Origin: Puccinellia tenuiflora
Lineage: Eukaryota; Streptophyta; Magnoliopsida; Poales; Poaceae
Direction: 5' to 3'
DNA: 64,000 nt
Assembly (NCBI GenBank): GCA_012064385.1
Contig: QRDG01000940.1
Span: forward strand, 186,001-250,000
A program made the position numbers and the translations under genes. This document shows positions 22,359-33,762 of the stretch, in pieces (position 1 is the first letter of the stretch; each line of letters begins with the position of its first letter). The notes under the pieces were generated by a model. It made no database searches. It saw nothing but the letters and a program-made list of their open reading frames with translations, and had not been told where the DNA came from.

Positions 22359-25300
22359 TTATTGACTTTTGCGAGCAGGCCGCCTCATTAAACCCTTCCA
22401 GTCCCCTCGGGTACCCTGGCGAGGGAAAGAGTGCGTCTGAAACCTGCCGCTTATTGACATTGTACTGTTACAAATTGGGGTCGACCAGGCATAGAAGCGG
22501 CGTAGTTGCGCAACGTTCCACGGGTTGTTGCAGACTGTCCCCGTCTTCGAGTCCTTCAGGCGGTAAGCTCCGCCACCGATTGCCTCTGTCACGATGTATG
22601 GACCCTCCCACGGGGAGGCAAGTTTATGCACCTTCTTCTGTTTGAGACGGAGGACAAGATCACCAGGGACGAACGCTCTGGGCCGCAGTCGCCGCCCGTG
22701 ATAGTTGCGTAGGTCTTGCTGATACACGGCTGTGCGGGTAAGGGCGATGTCGCGTGCTTCGTCCAGGGTGTCCATGTCATCTTCGAGTGCTTCTTCTGCA
22801 TCAGACTCATCGTAAGCCACCACTTGGGGGGCGTCGAACTTGATGTCGCACGGCAGGACTGCTTCAGTGCCGTACACCATGAAGAATGGCGTGTATTGGG
22901 TAGATCTGTTTGGCGTGGTGCGCAGACTCCACAGCACAGATGGCAGCTCTTCGACCCAGGCGCCTGCGGCGCGCCTCAATGGTACTCGTAGGCGCTTCTT
23001 TACACCCTTGCAGACTAGGCCATTGGCTTTCTCGACTTGTCCGTTGGACTGCGGGTGCGAGACAGATGCGTAGTTGAGCTTGATGCCTTGGTCAGAGCAG
23101 AAGTCCTTAAATTCTTCGGCTGTGAAGTTCGAGCCGTTGTCGGTGATGATGCTGTGTGGCACACCGAACCTGAAGATGATCGACCTGATGAAGTTAACTG
23201 CTGAGGAGGCAGTCGAACTTGTGATGGGCGCGGCTTCGATCCACTTTGTGAACTTGTCGACTGCCACCAGGAGATGAGTGTGTCCGCCCGGAGAAGACTT
23301 CTTGAATGGACCCACCATGTCGAGCCCCCATTGAGCGAAGGGCCATGCGAGTGGTATGGTCTTTAGTGCTGATGCCGGTGCGTGCGGCTTGTTGGCGAAC
23401 TCCTGGCAGCCGATGCATTTCCTCACGAGTTCTTCTGCGTCTTGCATTGCGGTGGGCCAGTAGAACCCTGCTCGTAGGGCTTTGGCCACCAAGGCTCGAC
23501 TGCTGGCGTGGTGTCCACAGATGCCGGCGTGGATCTCGAGTAAGATGGCTTGACCGTCGACTGCGTCGATGCACCTTTGGAGGACTCCTGAGATTCTTCG
23601 CTTGTAGAGTTCCCCGTTGATGACGGTGAAGCCCTTGGAGCGGCGGATGACGCGCTTGGCTTCGACTGGGTTCGTTGGCACCTTCTGATGCAGTATGTAG
23701 GCCAGGTATGGGCTTGTCCATGTGGGTTCGACCAGCATTACCTCCATGGGTTCCTTCTCCGTGCTGGGCGGGTTGGTGGTGCTCGTTGTCGGTGTAGAGG
23801 ATCCCGGCGCGGGCCGGAGCTTGATGGAGCGTTGTGTGATGCACTCGAGGAAGACTCCGGGTGGCACCGGTGCTTTGTCTGAGCCTAGGTTAGCGAGGGT
23901 GTCGGCTTCCTCGTTGCTCTCGCGGCCGATGTGCCGCAGCTCGCAGCCGTCGAAGGTGCCTTCCAGCTGGTTGTATAGGTCCCTGTAGGCTATCATGTTG
24001 TCGGCGATGGCGTCACATTGCTTCATGGTTTGCTGCACGACAAGGTAGGAGTCTCCGTAGATCATGAGGTGAGTGGCGCCGCAGTTTTTGGCCATCCGCA
24101 TGCCGTGGATTAGGGCTTCGTACTCTGCCTCGTTGTTGGAGGGTGTTGGGAAGTCCATTTGCAGTACATACTTCAGCTTGTCGCCTTTGGGTGAGATGAG
24201 GACGACTCCCGCCCCTGCTGATCTTAACTTCTTGGACCCGTCGAAGTACATTGTCCATGCGTTGGACAAGTCGGGTATGTCTGGCAGCTGGGCCTCTATC
24301 CACTCTGTGGTGAATTCTGGAAGAACTTGGGCCTTGATTGCCTTCGGGTGCGCATACTTCAGCCCCCAGGGTCCCAACTCAACAACCCACTTGGCGACTC
24401 GTCCTGTCGCGGCTTGGTTGGTGAGGATGTCGGAGAGCCCGGAGGAGCTTACCACCGTGATGGAGTGCTCGGAGAAGTAGTGGACGACCTTCCTTGATGT
24501 CATGAAGACTTCGTAGGCTAGCTTCTGGTAGTGCGGGTACCGCTGCTTGGACAAGGTTAGCACCTCGCTGAGGAAGTAGATGGGCCGCTGAACAGGGTGA
24601 CTGTGCCCTTCTTCTTCTCGTTCGACTACGAGTACCGTGCTGACCACTCTGTTCGTGGCCGACACATAGAGGTACAGCGGCTCGTTCTCCAGTGGCGCCA
24701 CCAGTACTGGAGGAGTCGTGAGGGTTTTCTTGAGCTTGTCGAAAGCGTCTTGCGCTTCCTCTGTCCACTCGAATTTATCCATCTTTTTCATCAGTTGGTA
24801 GAAAGGCAGGGCCTTTTCTCCCAACTTACTAATGAACCGGCTGAGAGCTGCGACTCGACCGGCTAGGCGTTGCACTTCATGAAGCTTGGTCGGTGCTGGC
24901 ATTGCGAGTATGTTTTGCACCTTCTCAGGGTTGGCTTCAATTCCTCTTGCAGAGACGAGGTACCCGAGCAGTTCTCCGGCTGGCATGCCGAAAACACACT
25001 TGTCCGGGTTCAGCTTGATCTGATACTCGTTGAGTGCGGCGAAGACTTTGCGGAGGTCAGCAATTAAACTGTCCTCCATTCGAGTGGTGACGACTATGTC
25101 GTCGACGTAGACTTGGACGATCTGTCCTATTAGCTCCTTCAGGCAGGCTTGCATCGTGCGTTGGTATGTGGCTACAGCGTTCTTCAACCCGAAGGGCATC
25201 ATTTGGTAGTAGAACACACCATGGGGTGTGATAAATGCAGTTTTCTCTTCATCTTCGACTTTCATCCTGATTTGCTGGTACCCGAAGTAGGCGTCCAGGA

Positions 25301-25694
25301 AGGATAGGCGCGCGCAGCCTGCAGTCGAGTCGATGATCTGGTCTATCCGCGGGAGCGGGAAGTGGTCCTTGGGGCAGCACTTGTTAATGGCAGTGAAGTC
25401 GATGCACATGCGGAGTTTCTTCGTCTTCTTCTTCTCCACCAGGACTGGGTTCGCTACCCAGTCCGAGTCCTTGATCACTCGGATGAATCCGGCGTGGAGC
25501 AGCTGGTCGATCTCCTTGCTGATGACGTCTCGTTTGGGACCCGAAAAGCGTCGCATGGTCTGCTTGACGGGTCTGGCGTCCTTGTGGACGCGTAAGGAGT
25601 GCTCGGCGAGTTCCCTGGGTATGCCTGGCATGTCAGAAGGTTGCCAGGCGAAGATCTCCCAGTTCTCACGTAGAAACTCGATGAGCGCGCCTTC
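22359..25694 (-). CDS. Tat-1 pol: RT, RNase H, archaeal-type RNase H, integrase
   Basis: Open for about 1111 codons after the UAG at 25695, with no further stop. Order: RT (VEKKKTKKLRMCIDFTAIN, FLDAYFGYQQI, VYVDDIVVTT); connection RNase H; a second RNase H of archaeal type (WTMYFDGSKK, NNEAEYEAL, IYGDS, SNEEADTLA); and integrase. The integrase has an HHCC zinc region (GHHASSRALVAKALRAGFYW, KCIGCQEF), core acidic residues in WGLDMVGPF, ITDNGSNF and QSNGQVEKAN, and a C-terminal domain (LASPWEGPYIV). The protein replicates and inserts the element. Being open and having all catalytic motifs, it contrasts with the broken gag. It would be made as part of a Gag-Pol product if the UAG is read through. 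Confidence 0.92.
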   Translation of the reverse strand, partial: EGALIEFLRENWEIFAWQPSDMPGIPRELAEHSLRVHKDARPVKQTMRRFSGPKRDVISKEIDQLLHAGFIRVIKDSDWVANPVLVEKKKTKKLRMCIDFTAINKCCPKDHFPLPRIDQIIDSTAGCARLSFLDAYFGYQQIRMKVEDEEKTAFITPHGVFYYQMMPFGLKNAVATYQRTMQACLKELIGQIVQVYVDDIVVTTRMEDSLIADLRKVFAALNEYQIKLNPDKCVFGMPAGELLGYLVSARGIEANPEKVQNILAMPAPTKLHEVQRLAGRVAALSRFISKLGEKALPFYQLMKKMDKFEWTEEAQDAFDKLKKTLTTPPVLVAPLENEPLYLYVSATNRVVSTVLVVEREEEGHSHPVQRPIYFLSEVLTLSKQRYPHYQKLAYEVFMTSRKVVHYFSEHSITVVSSSGLSDILTNQAATGRVAKWVVELGPWGLKYAHPKAIKAQVLPEFTTEWIEAQLPDIPDLSNAWTMYFDGSKKLRSAGAGVVLISPKGDKLKYVLQMDFPTPSNNEAEYEALIHGMRMAKNCGATHLMIYGDSYLVVQQTMKQCDAIADNMIAYRDLYNQLEGTFDGCELRHIGRESNEEADTLANLGSDKAPVPPGVFLECITQRSIKLRPAPGSSTPTTSTTNPPSTEKEPMEVMLVEPTWTSPYLAYILHQKVPTNPVEAKRVIRRSKGFTVINGELYKRRISGVLQRCIDAVDGQAILLEIHAGICGHHASSRALVAKALRAGFYWPTAMQDAEELVRKCIGCQEFANKPHAPASALKTIPLAWPFAQWGLDMVGPFKKSSPGGHTHLLVAVDKFTKWIEAAPITSSTASSAVNFIRSIIFRFGVPHSIITDNGSNFTAEEFKDFCSDQGIKLNYASVSHPQSNGQVEKANGLVCKGVKKRLRVPLRRAAGAWVEELPSVLWSLRTTPNRSTQYTPFFMVYGTEAVLPCDIKFDAPQVVAYDESDAEEALEDDMDTLDEARDIALTRTAVYQQDLRNYHGRRLRPRAFVPGDLVLRLKQKKVHKLASPWEGPYIVTEAIGGGAYRLKDSKTGTVCNNPWNVAQLRRFYAWSTPICNSTMSISGRFQTHSFPRQGTRGDWKGLMRRPARKSQ

Positions 25695-26540
25695 CTATGC
25701 AATAGGCAGGCTTGTCGACACCTTGACTGTCTTACTGGCATCCGTCGGGTGGACTTGATGGGTTCTTGTGTCGTCGGTCGTGTTGAAGGCGGAGACCTTG
25801 GCTGGCTTCTTCCGTGGCGGGAAGATGGTTTTGTCGTTGTCGACTGCCATCATCGCAAGGTGCTCCTCCATTCCGAAGAACTCAGAGATCTTGCTGAATT
25901 CGCAGTCGCAGCTGTTGGAGCGGTCGAAGTCACCGTGCACCGTGATGACGCCCTTGGGTCCAGGCATCTTGAGCATAAGGTAGGTGTAGTGAGGTATCGC
26001 CATGAATCTGGCAAAGGTTGGGCGCCCGAGTATCGCATGGCATTGCGACTTCCAATCGACTACCTCGAAGTCGATCGCCTCCCTCTGGAAGTTGTCGGGT
26101 GTGCCGAAGATGACGTCGAGTGTGATTGTTCCCATGGGCGTGACTGCTTGCCCTGGTACTATGCCATGGAAGGTGGTCTCTGATGTTTTCAAGTTTGTTG
26201 TTGGCCTGTTCATCCATCTGAGGGTGTCGGCGAAGATAATGTCGATGCCGCTGCCTCCGTCCATGAACACCTTTTTCAAGGTGTAATCCCCGATCAGAGT
26301 ATCGACTACTAGAGCGGCGTGCCCGGGTCATGGTACCGCAAGCGGGTGATCTGCTCTAGAGAACGTGATTGGTGTCTCTGACCCTCTCAGGTATTCGGGT
26401 ACTGCAGGTGGACAGGTGACAGCCTGGTAGCCTTGGCGGGTGATGATCTTCTGGGTCCTGTTTGAAGGGTGCCCCTTCTGTATCATGTTGAGCTGTCCGC
26501 GTGCCGCTGGATATGCGTCAGGGGCCTCTTGCTGCGGCTG
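25695..26540 (-). pseudogene. Tat-1 protease segment, with TGA and terminal UAG
   Basis: Same frame as gag and pol. A TGA lies at 26328-26330. The protease motif is KKVFMDGGSGIDIIFADTL (Asp-Gly-Gly in place of Asp-Ser/Thr-Gly, usual in this lineage), followed by CHAILGRPTFARFMAIPHYTY. The frame closes with UAG at 25695-25697, directly before the conserved EGALIEFLREN that opens the RT region. The role is aspartic cleavage of the polyprotein. Confidence 0.8.
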
Positions 26541-28960
26541 CTACTGCTGATAGAAAGCTCCCGCTGCCTGTGCTGGATTAGCGACTACAGGCGTGGGTGC
26601 GGGTGCTGCTTGGAGAGCTAGCTGCGCGACTGGCTGCGCTACGGGTGCTGCCTGGAGAGTCAACTGCGTGGCTTGCGGAGCGACTATCTTGTGCATTGCC
26701 TGGTATATCCTGCGTGCCTTTTTCCAGTCCTTCAACAGGTGGCGGGATCCCCACTTGCCCGTTTTCGGGTTCCTGAACATATGGTGCTTGCAGGGTTGCT
26801 CCAGCTCTTCCTCCGGAGTCAGCGTGCGCCTCTGCCATTCTCGTTTGCGGCTCCCGTCGCCACGGTAGGTGCTGCCACCGCTTCGGTTGAATTGCCCTTG
26901 GCTGTATTGGCGACTCTGGTCGTCGCCGCTTCGACTGTACTCCCTTTGACTGTATTGGCGACTGTTGTCACATGCTTCATCCTCGCGGGGGGTTTCGAAT
27001 CCCGCCGCTACTAACTCTATTGAGTCATTGCCGTGGTAACGCGGCTTCTTTTTCTGGCGTCCTTCCCGCCAGTTGCCTGGTCCGGCCTCTTCTTTTGGGG
27101 AGTAACGTGAAGTATCATGGACCGAGTCCTCTCCGTCTGCCCACTGGTTGGCTATGTTCATGAGCTCAATCATGTTTCTCGGCCGGAGCCTACCAAATTC
27201 CTCGCGGAGGTCGCGGCGGTAGACGCCGTGCATGAAGGCATCCATCACTCGGTCTTCCGAGGTGGCTTCCATGGTGTTGCGGAGCAGGGTCCATCGCTGG
27301 ATGTACGACCGGAGCAGCTCGTCTCGTCCTTGCTTCCATGCTTGGAGCTCGACGAAAGTTGTCGGCCTTGAGTACGTCCCCAGGAAGCTCTTAACAAAGG
27401 CATCCGCGAACTCATCCCACGTGCTGAAGGCGTCCTTGGGTTGAGTGTTGAGCCACCTGCGTGCAGATCCTGTGAGCATCAGCTGGATGTACTGCATGGC
27501 TGTAGTCGAAGTACCACCCTGCCAACTGCAGGCTATGAGGTAGTCCTCCAGCCAGTCTCTCGGGTCCTGCTTTCCGTCGTACTTGACCACTTCTGCCGTG
27601 AGCTTGAAGCCCTTGGGCATTCTTGTGTCGCGGATGTTGAAGCTGAAGCATGCGGCGCCGTGTGGCTCGAAGTCGCTATCGTCGCGGTCGTCAGCATTGG
27701 GTGTGCTGACCGTCCGCTGGGTGCGGTTGTGGTCTACCGTCCTCTGTGTGATGACGTTGCGGAGGTCTTCGCCTGGCTGCGGCTGTCGCGGTTGTCTTGG
27801 AGCTGGGCCTGCGAGTGTTGCGGGTTCGCGGTCGCGGCGACCCCGATTTTCTTGCGCCCTTTCTGTTGGCGCCTTGTTCGCCAGAGCTTCTTCAACTGCC
27901 TTGATAGACATGATCTGTTGCTTGTGGAGGAGAGCACGGGCGTCACCCTCAGCCGGCTACGTCAGTCACAGGTATGTTTCGACTGCCATGAGAGCAGCTC
28001 CGGGTATTTTGGGGATGGGTATCTCATCCGCGTCTTCAGTCATGTATGACGATTCGAGGTTGCGGGTGATTCCGGCGCGTTCGGCCTCTATCATCCGGGG
28101 CACGCGGGCCCTGTGGCGCCTTCCTCCTTGCGAGACCTCTGTCGAGGCAGCAGTGAATGAATAAGCGGCCCTCCTGGCACTCGCCCTCGGCCTTCTCTGC
28201 GCGGAGTCGTTCGCCTTCCTTCCGCAGCAGGTACTGGACCGCCATAAGGTCCTCTCGGGGTGCGTCTGGTGGGGGGTACGTGCCCTCCTCAACGTGCTTC
28301 AGGGCTCTGATTGCCATGTCGCGGGTGATGGTGAGTCGCGTCGCCTGGTCCGGCATGACCACCTCCAGTGGATATGCGGGTTCGTCGCCGTTGGCCCGTG
28401 ACGGGCTGGCCATGTGGACTTGTGCGGGGTAAATCTGGGAAGTGGGGCTGATGCTTCCACTGCTGCTTCCTTCGTCCGGGCCGTGCTCGGAGTCGAAAAT
28501 GGCTGCAACGTGTTGGGTACCACAGTCGCCATTGAAGCTCTTTCCATAGAGTTTCGCGACCTTCACCGCGGACGCGAGAAGTGGAGTCGCTGTCGTTGAC
28601 GTGGGTGCGATTGGCTTGCGGGCGATCTCGCGGCGCGAAGGCGTGGCTGACGTAGTCGGAGTCGATGTAGATCATGGCCTTGCCCACGACGCGATCAAGG
28701 TAGTCGAAGTAGACTTGATCCGCGCAGGGGTCGCAGCTGATGCGATCTCCTTGGCAGCCGGAGATGCGGGTGTCGTGGTTGCGTTGGGCGCGATCTCTGC
28801 CATGGAGGCAGTTGGTGTAATCGAGGCGAGCGCGATCTTCGCGACAGTCGAAGATGTGATCACGGCAGGTGATGACATGGTCGTTGTAGTCGTGGCAGAT
28901 GCGATCTTCGCGGCAGTCGAAGATGTGATCGCTGCATTCGCAGCAGATGCGATCTCCACG
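26541..28960 (-). pseudogene. Tat-1 gag, broken
   Basis: The central capsid part, 26541-27911, is open: VVKYDGKQDPRDWLEDYLIACSWQ, ARRWLNTQPKDAF, FADAFVKSFLGTYSRPTTF, then CKHHMFRNPKTGKWGSRHLLK in place of a classical zinc knuckle. It ends at TAG 26541 within a Gln-rich run (FYQQ-stop-QPQQ), which looks like CAG to TAG. Upstream are a TAG and a TGA near 27955-27965 and a frameshift near 28170. The N-terminal Ala/Thr-rich part (28672-28959) reaches the point where the nested element inserted. Gag would form the virus-like particle. Confidence 0.85.
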
Positions 28961-28965
28961 GCGGG

Positions 28966-29407
28966 TGTCGTGGGGTCACTCTTCGACTACCCCACGGTGG
29001 GGATACCTGGTGCACGCCAAGACTGAGGCCCACCTGGCGGCCCGATGAAGCCCAACAAGTTACAACTTGAAGTACAAGACAAGAACCTCATGTAAACCCT
29101 ACCTGCCTCCCTTTATAAAGCCAGGCAGGGGCACCCCATAGGGGGGATCCTCACGGGACACACAGATAGGCATAGCCACCTAACGAGACCACGTCTCATA
29201 CCATTGCCCTTGTGGCCACCATGTAACTTCACATCATCATCTATACAGATCAGACAAGCAGGATGTAGGTCTTTACCTCACCATGAGGGGCCGAACCTGG
29301 GTAAATCCTTGCTTGTCAGCCGACGGAACTAGCAGCGCGCCATCTCTCTCCCCCTCAATCAACCCGGGGTACTCGACCCAGGGATTTGCCGAGCCCTAAT
29401 CTCGTCA
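28966..29407 (+). repeat. 5' LTR of the non-autonomous element
   Basis: 442 bp, TG...CA, with CTTTATAAAGCC at about 29110 as likely TATA region and GAGGGGCCGAACCTGGGTAA in R/U5. Confidence 0.93.
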
Positions 29408-29468
29408 ATTGGCGCCGTCCGTGGGGAGAACGCGCGCTGGATTCAACGTTTCGGCGGCTCCAATCTCC

Positions 29469-29687
29469 ATGGACAAAAGCGACCAGATCGCATCTAGCGG
29501 TGGCGTTTTTCGTATAGTCGGCGGCAACGCGCAGAAACGGATCTGCTCCTGTGTGCGCGACAACGCCGACTCGATCGCCTGCATATCGAGGATCGGGTCT
29601 TGGCCAGAGCACATCAATCACCACCACATGGTCGTGCCCTCCACAAGGAAAAAGCTGCACGAAAATACATGCTCCATGCGTCCATGA
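29469..29687 (+). CDS. Small leader ORF of the non-autonomous element
   Basis: The first ATG after the PBS opens 72 codons (MDKSDQIASSGGVFRIVGGN to ENTCSMRP). It occupies the position of the gag leader in the Tat elements. No convincing similarity to it or to any known family was seen, so it may be a remnant of a gag start or a chance frame. Confidence 0.3.
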   Translation: MDKSDQIASSGGVFRIVGGNAQKRICSCVRDNADSIACISRIGSWPEHINHHHMVVPSTRKKLHENTCSMRP

Positions 29688-30239
29688 CTAATGGCTTTTT
29701 CTAATCCAATCTCATATCTTTCTTCTTTATTGTATCGATTGACTATTTAACTTGGCTCTGATCAATTGCATGCATCGTCTGGAGGAAATAGCACGAGCCT
29801 AGCAATGATTCAGCTCTTCAGCATGCAACTGACTCGACGAGAACGCACTGCTACGTCGGAGGAATACGAGCAGTGCAGCGTCGAGTGACTCGACGAGCAC
29901 CGGCATGGTTTCGACTTCATCGCCGACGTGATCGATTCCGCCTCGACTCTCCCCTACTCTGCCTCGAACTGATCGTTTTGCTTCCTCCAAAAAACTAAGC
30001 TGAGTATTGTTAATTCTTACACATACACGCAGTTGGTATTGCTATATCCATTGATTCTTTTACTACTCACGTATCGATCTACATGTCTTGCATGGATTTT
30101 GCGGCAAGAGCGCATCACACATGCAAGAATTTACCGGCTACAGCCGAGGCTCTTCATCAACAATACATGCCCTCTAGCCGGCACGGATCCGCGACTGCGT
30201 CGACACGATCGCCGATTGACATCAGCCGACATCCTGTAC
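29688..30239. other. Interior of the non-autonomous element, no gene seen
   Basis: Unique-looking sequence without a protein domain. It contains CGACTCGACGAGAACGCAC-like segments that foreshadow the repeat arrays downstream. Confidence 0.5.
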
Positions 30240-30430
30240 CTGTCCACCACTGCACCGACGCCAAGCGCCGCAGCGCCCCTCCGTCCACCGCGTCGACCCC
30301 GTGTCCACCGCGTCGACTGCAAAACATCGCCCCTCCGTCCGCCACGTCGACCCCATGTCCGCCGCGTCGACTGCGAAACTTCGCCCCTCCGTCCGCCGCG
30401 TCGACCCCGTGTCCGCCGCGTTGATTGATC
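30240..30430. repeat. Short minisatellite, about 54-bp unit
   Basis: About three and a half copies of a unit containing CCGCGTCGACCCCGTGTCC and CGCCCCTCCGTCC. Confidence 0.85.
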
Positions 30431-30639
30431 ATCGGCGTCTCCAAACAGAAGACCCGAGTCGAGCACCTCCTCGGACGAAGACAACTATCGGTGCAGTAAG
30501 CACACCCGAATACTCGGGGGCTGCAGCCGATAAGTTCACATTCACAAAGTCATCGGCATCTACAAGAAGAAGACCCGAGTCGAGCACCTCCTCGGACGAG
30601 GACGTCAACAAAAAAAAATAGGCTCCTCGTCACAGGATA

Positions 30640-31730
30640 CTCGGGGGCTGGCGGCCTCGCCTTCGTCGACTTCGCCTCCATCGGCTCCGTCTCGGACACT
30701 CGGCGGCTGGCGGCTACGCCTTCATCGACTTCGCCTCCATCGGCTCCGTCTCCGACACTCGGGGACTGGCGGCTCCGCCTTCATCGACTCCGCCTTCGTC
30801 GACTCCGCCTTCGTCGGCTCCGTCTCCGACACTCGGGGGCTGGCGGCCTCGCCTTCGCCGACTTCGCCTCCATCGGCTCCATCTCCGACACTCGGGGGCT
30901 GGCGGGCACGCCTTCGTCGACTCCGTTTCCGACACTCGGAGGCTGGCGGCTACGCCTTCGTCGACTCCGCCTTCGTCGGCTCCGTCTCCGACACTCGGAG
31001 GCTGGCAGCCTCGCCTTCGCCGAATTCGCCTCCATCGGCTCCGTCTCCGACACTCGGGGGCTGGCGGGCTCGCCTTCGTCGACTCTGTTTCCAACACTCG
31101 GAGGCTGGCGGCTACGCCTTCGTCGACTCCGCCTTCGTCGACTCCGTCTCCGACACTCGGGGGCTGGCGGCTACGCCTTCGTCGACTCCGCCTTCGTCGG
31201 CTCCGTCTCCGACACTCGGGGGCTGGCGGCGTCGCCTTCGCCGACTTCGCCTCCATCGGCTCCGTCTCCGACACTCGGGGGCTGGCGGCTACGCCTTCGT
31301 CGGCTCCGTCTCCGACACTCGGGGGCTGGCGGCCTCGCCTTCGCCGACTTCGCCTCCATCGGCTCTGTCTCCGACACTCGGGGGCTGGCGGGCTCGCCTT
31401 CGTCGATTCCGTTTCCGACACTCGGAGGCTAGCGGCTACGCCTTCGTCGACTCCGCCTTCGTCGGCTCCGTCTCCGACACTCGGGGGCTGGCGGCCTCGC
31501 CTTCGTCGACTTCGCCTCCATCGGCTCCGTCTCCGACACTCGGGGGCTGGCGGGCTCGCCTTCGTCGACTCTGTTTCCGACACTCGGAGGCTGGCGGCTA
31601 CGCCTTCATCGACTCCGCCTCTAACACTCGGGGGCTGGCGGCCTCGCCTTCGTCGACTCCGCCTTCGTCGGTTTCGCCTCCACCGGCTCCGTCTTCGACA
31701 CTCGGGGGCTGGCACTTCACCTTCATCACT
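30640..31730. repeat. Minisatellite with GACACTCGGGGGCTGGCGG modules
   Basis: Around twenty modules of GACACTCGGGGGCTGGCGG are joined by variable numbers of short CCTTCGTCGACTCCG / CTCCATCGGCTCCGTCTCC units, giving a two-level tandem structure. The long Arg-rich minus-strand frame over it is a repeat artefact. Confidence 0.92.
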
Positions 31731-31845
31731 TCCGCCGTGTCGACTCCGGTCCACCGCGTCGACTATTTCCGCGCGTCGACTCTGGTCCGCCGCGTCGACT
31801 ACCTCCGCGTGTTGACTCCGGTCCGCCGCGACGACAAAATTGCCT

Positions 31846-32815
31846 TGGCCGCACCCGATGCTCTCCCGGGTGCTGCGCCACACAGGCCACAACAAAATTG
31901 CCTTGGCCGCACCCGATGCTCTCCCGGGTGCTGCGCCGCACAGGCCACAACAAAATCGCCTTGGCCGCACCCGATGCTCTCCCGGGTGCTGCGCCACACA
32001 GGCCACAACATACTCGCCTTGGCCGCACCTGATGCTCTCCCGGGTGCTGCGCCACACAGGCCACAACATACTCGCCTAGGCCGCACCCGATGCTCTCCCG
32101 GGTGCTGCGCCACACAGGCCACAACAAAATTGCCTTGGCCGCACCCGATGCTCTCCCGGGTGCTGCGCCGCACAGGCCACAACAAAATTGCCTTGGCCGC
32201 ACCCGATGCTCTCCCGGGTGCTGCGCCACACAGGCCACAACATACTCGCCTTGGCCGCACCCGATGCTCTCCCGGGTGCTGCGCCGCACAGGCCACAACA
32301 AAATCGCCTTGGCCGCACCCGATGCTCTCCCGGGTGCTGCGCCACACAGGCCACAACATACTCGCCTTGGCCGCACCCGATGCTCTCCCGGGTGCTGCGC
32401 CACACAGGCCACAACATACTCGCCTTGGCCGCACCCGATGCTCTCCCGGGTGCTGCGCCACACAGGCCACAACATAATCGCCTTGGCCGCACCCGATGCT
32501 CGCCACACAGGCCACAACATACTCGCCTTGGCCGCACCCGATGCTCTCCCGGGTGCTGCGCCACACAGGCCACAACAAAATTGCCTTGGCCGCACCCGAT
32601 GCTCTCCCGGGTGCTGCGCCACACAGGCCACAACATACTCACCTTAGCCGCACCCGATGCTCTCCAGGGTGTTGCGCCGCACAGGCCACAACAAAATTGC
32701 CTTGGCCGCACCCGATGCCCTCCCGGGTGCTGCGCCACACAGGCCACAACATACTCGCCTTGGCCGCACCCGATGCTCTCTCGGGTATTGCACCGCATAG
32801 GCCATAACAAATTCG
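31846..32815. repeat. 58-bp minisatellite, about 17 units
   Basis: Regular 58-bp units: GCCTTGGCCGCACCCGATGC, then TCTCCCGGGTGCTGCGCC, then ACACAGGCCACAACA. One unit is shortened at about 32489-32525. Its unit resembles the inverted Tat-1 repeat unit (GGCCGC, CACCCGA.GC, GG.TGCGCC..ACAGG in the same order), so both arrays share an ancestor. Confidence 0.95.
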
Positions 32816-33315
32816 TCCTGGCAATTCGCAGTCATCGACAAAACAAATCGTTCAGTAGGCCAACAGGCTGAACGAGCATTCGAACAATTTTCGAGTGCCC
32901 ATAGAGAAGTAAGCCAACAGGCTGAATAAAATATACAGTAAGCCACCAGGCTGAATAAAAACACACGGTAAGCCAACAGGCTGAACGAGACTCTACTCAT
33001 TATCGAGTCCCTCTTTCACTCCCATCGGGAGTATAGCAATAACCGGTTTTCGACTGAAGGCTAATTAAGATTAACCTCAATTACAAGCAATTCAGCTTAA
33101 TCTCGGGGGCTACTCCCATCGGGAGCGCTGTCGCGCCCCCGATAGCGTGAGATCAATATTCAGTCGAAACATTATCGACTAAACCATCCTCTGTAAGCCC
33201 TCAACGGCCAGAGTCGGATCATTTTTACTTGTCCCTTTCAGGAACCCGACGGCGTGCCCAGGAAGAAGGAGTCCTTTACCCGACTCTACGATTCGACTAA
33301 GCACTCGGGGGCTAC
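32816..33315. other. 3' non-coding region of the non-autonomous element
   Basis: Contains four GTA(A/G)GCCA(A/C)CAGGCTGAA repeats and CTCGGGGGCTACTCCCATCGGGAG, both matching inverted sequence in the Tat-1 3' region (16500-16850). Confidence 0.75.
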
Positions 33316-33757
33316 TGTCGTGGGGTCACTCTTCGACTACCCCACGGTGGGGATACCTGGTGCACGCCAAGACTGAGGCCCACCTGGCGGCCCGATGAAG
33401 CCCAACAAGTTACAACTTGAAGTACAAGACAAGAACCTCATGTAAACCCTACCTGGCTCCCTTTATAAAGCCAGGCAGGGGCACCCCATAGGGGGGATCC
33501 TCACGGGACACACAGATAGGCATAGCCACCTAACGAGACCACGTCTCATACCATTGCCCTTGTGGCCACCATGTAACTTCACATCATCATCTATACAGAT
33601 CAGACAAGCAGGATGTAGGTCTTTACCTCACCATGAGGGGCCGAACCTGGGTAAATCCTTGCTTGTCAGCCGACGGAACTACCAGCACGCCATCTCTCTC
33701 CCCCTCAATCAACCCGGGGTACTCGACCCAGGGATTTGCCGAGCCCTAATCTCGTCA
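33316..33757 (+). repeat. 3' LTR of the non-autonomous element
   Basis: 442 bp, near-identical to 28966-29407, and preceded by the polypurine tract. Confidence 0.93.
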
Positions 33758-33762
33758 GCGGG

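Larger units (their letters stand above)
28966..33757 (+). mobile_element. Non-autonomous Tat-related LTR retrotransposon, 4.8 kb
   Basis: Two 442-bp LTRs (28966-29407 and 33316-33757) differ by about three bases by eye. TSD GCGGG is at 28961-28965 and 33758-33762. The PBS TTGGCGCCGTCCGTGGG (29409) is the same as in Tat-1, and a polypurine tract ACTCGGGGGCTAC precedes the 3' LTR. LTR ends match those of Tat-1 (start TGTCGTGGGGTCACTCTT, end GCCGAG.CC.A.CTCGTCA), but LTR middles differ. The interior has no gag, RT or integrase and is dominated by minisatellites. It is inserted in the gag leader of Tat-1 in opposite orientation. Probably mobilised by a Tat-1-type partner. Confidence 0.93.

Noticed and set aside
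30714..32810. Long open frames of up to 451 codons on both strands
   Set aside because: They are generated by tandem repeats whose length keeps frames open; low-complexity Arg/Ser/Pro products and no domain.
31846..32815. Regular 58-bp direct repeats resembling a CRISPR array
   Set aside because: Units are contiguous without unique spacers and lie inside a plant LTR retrotransposon; this is a minisatellite.
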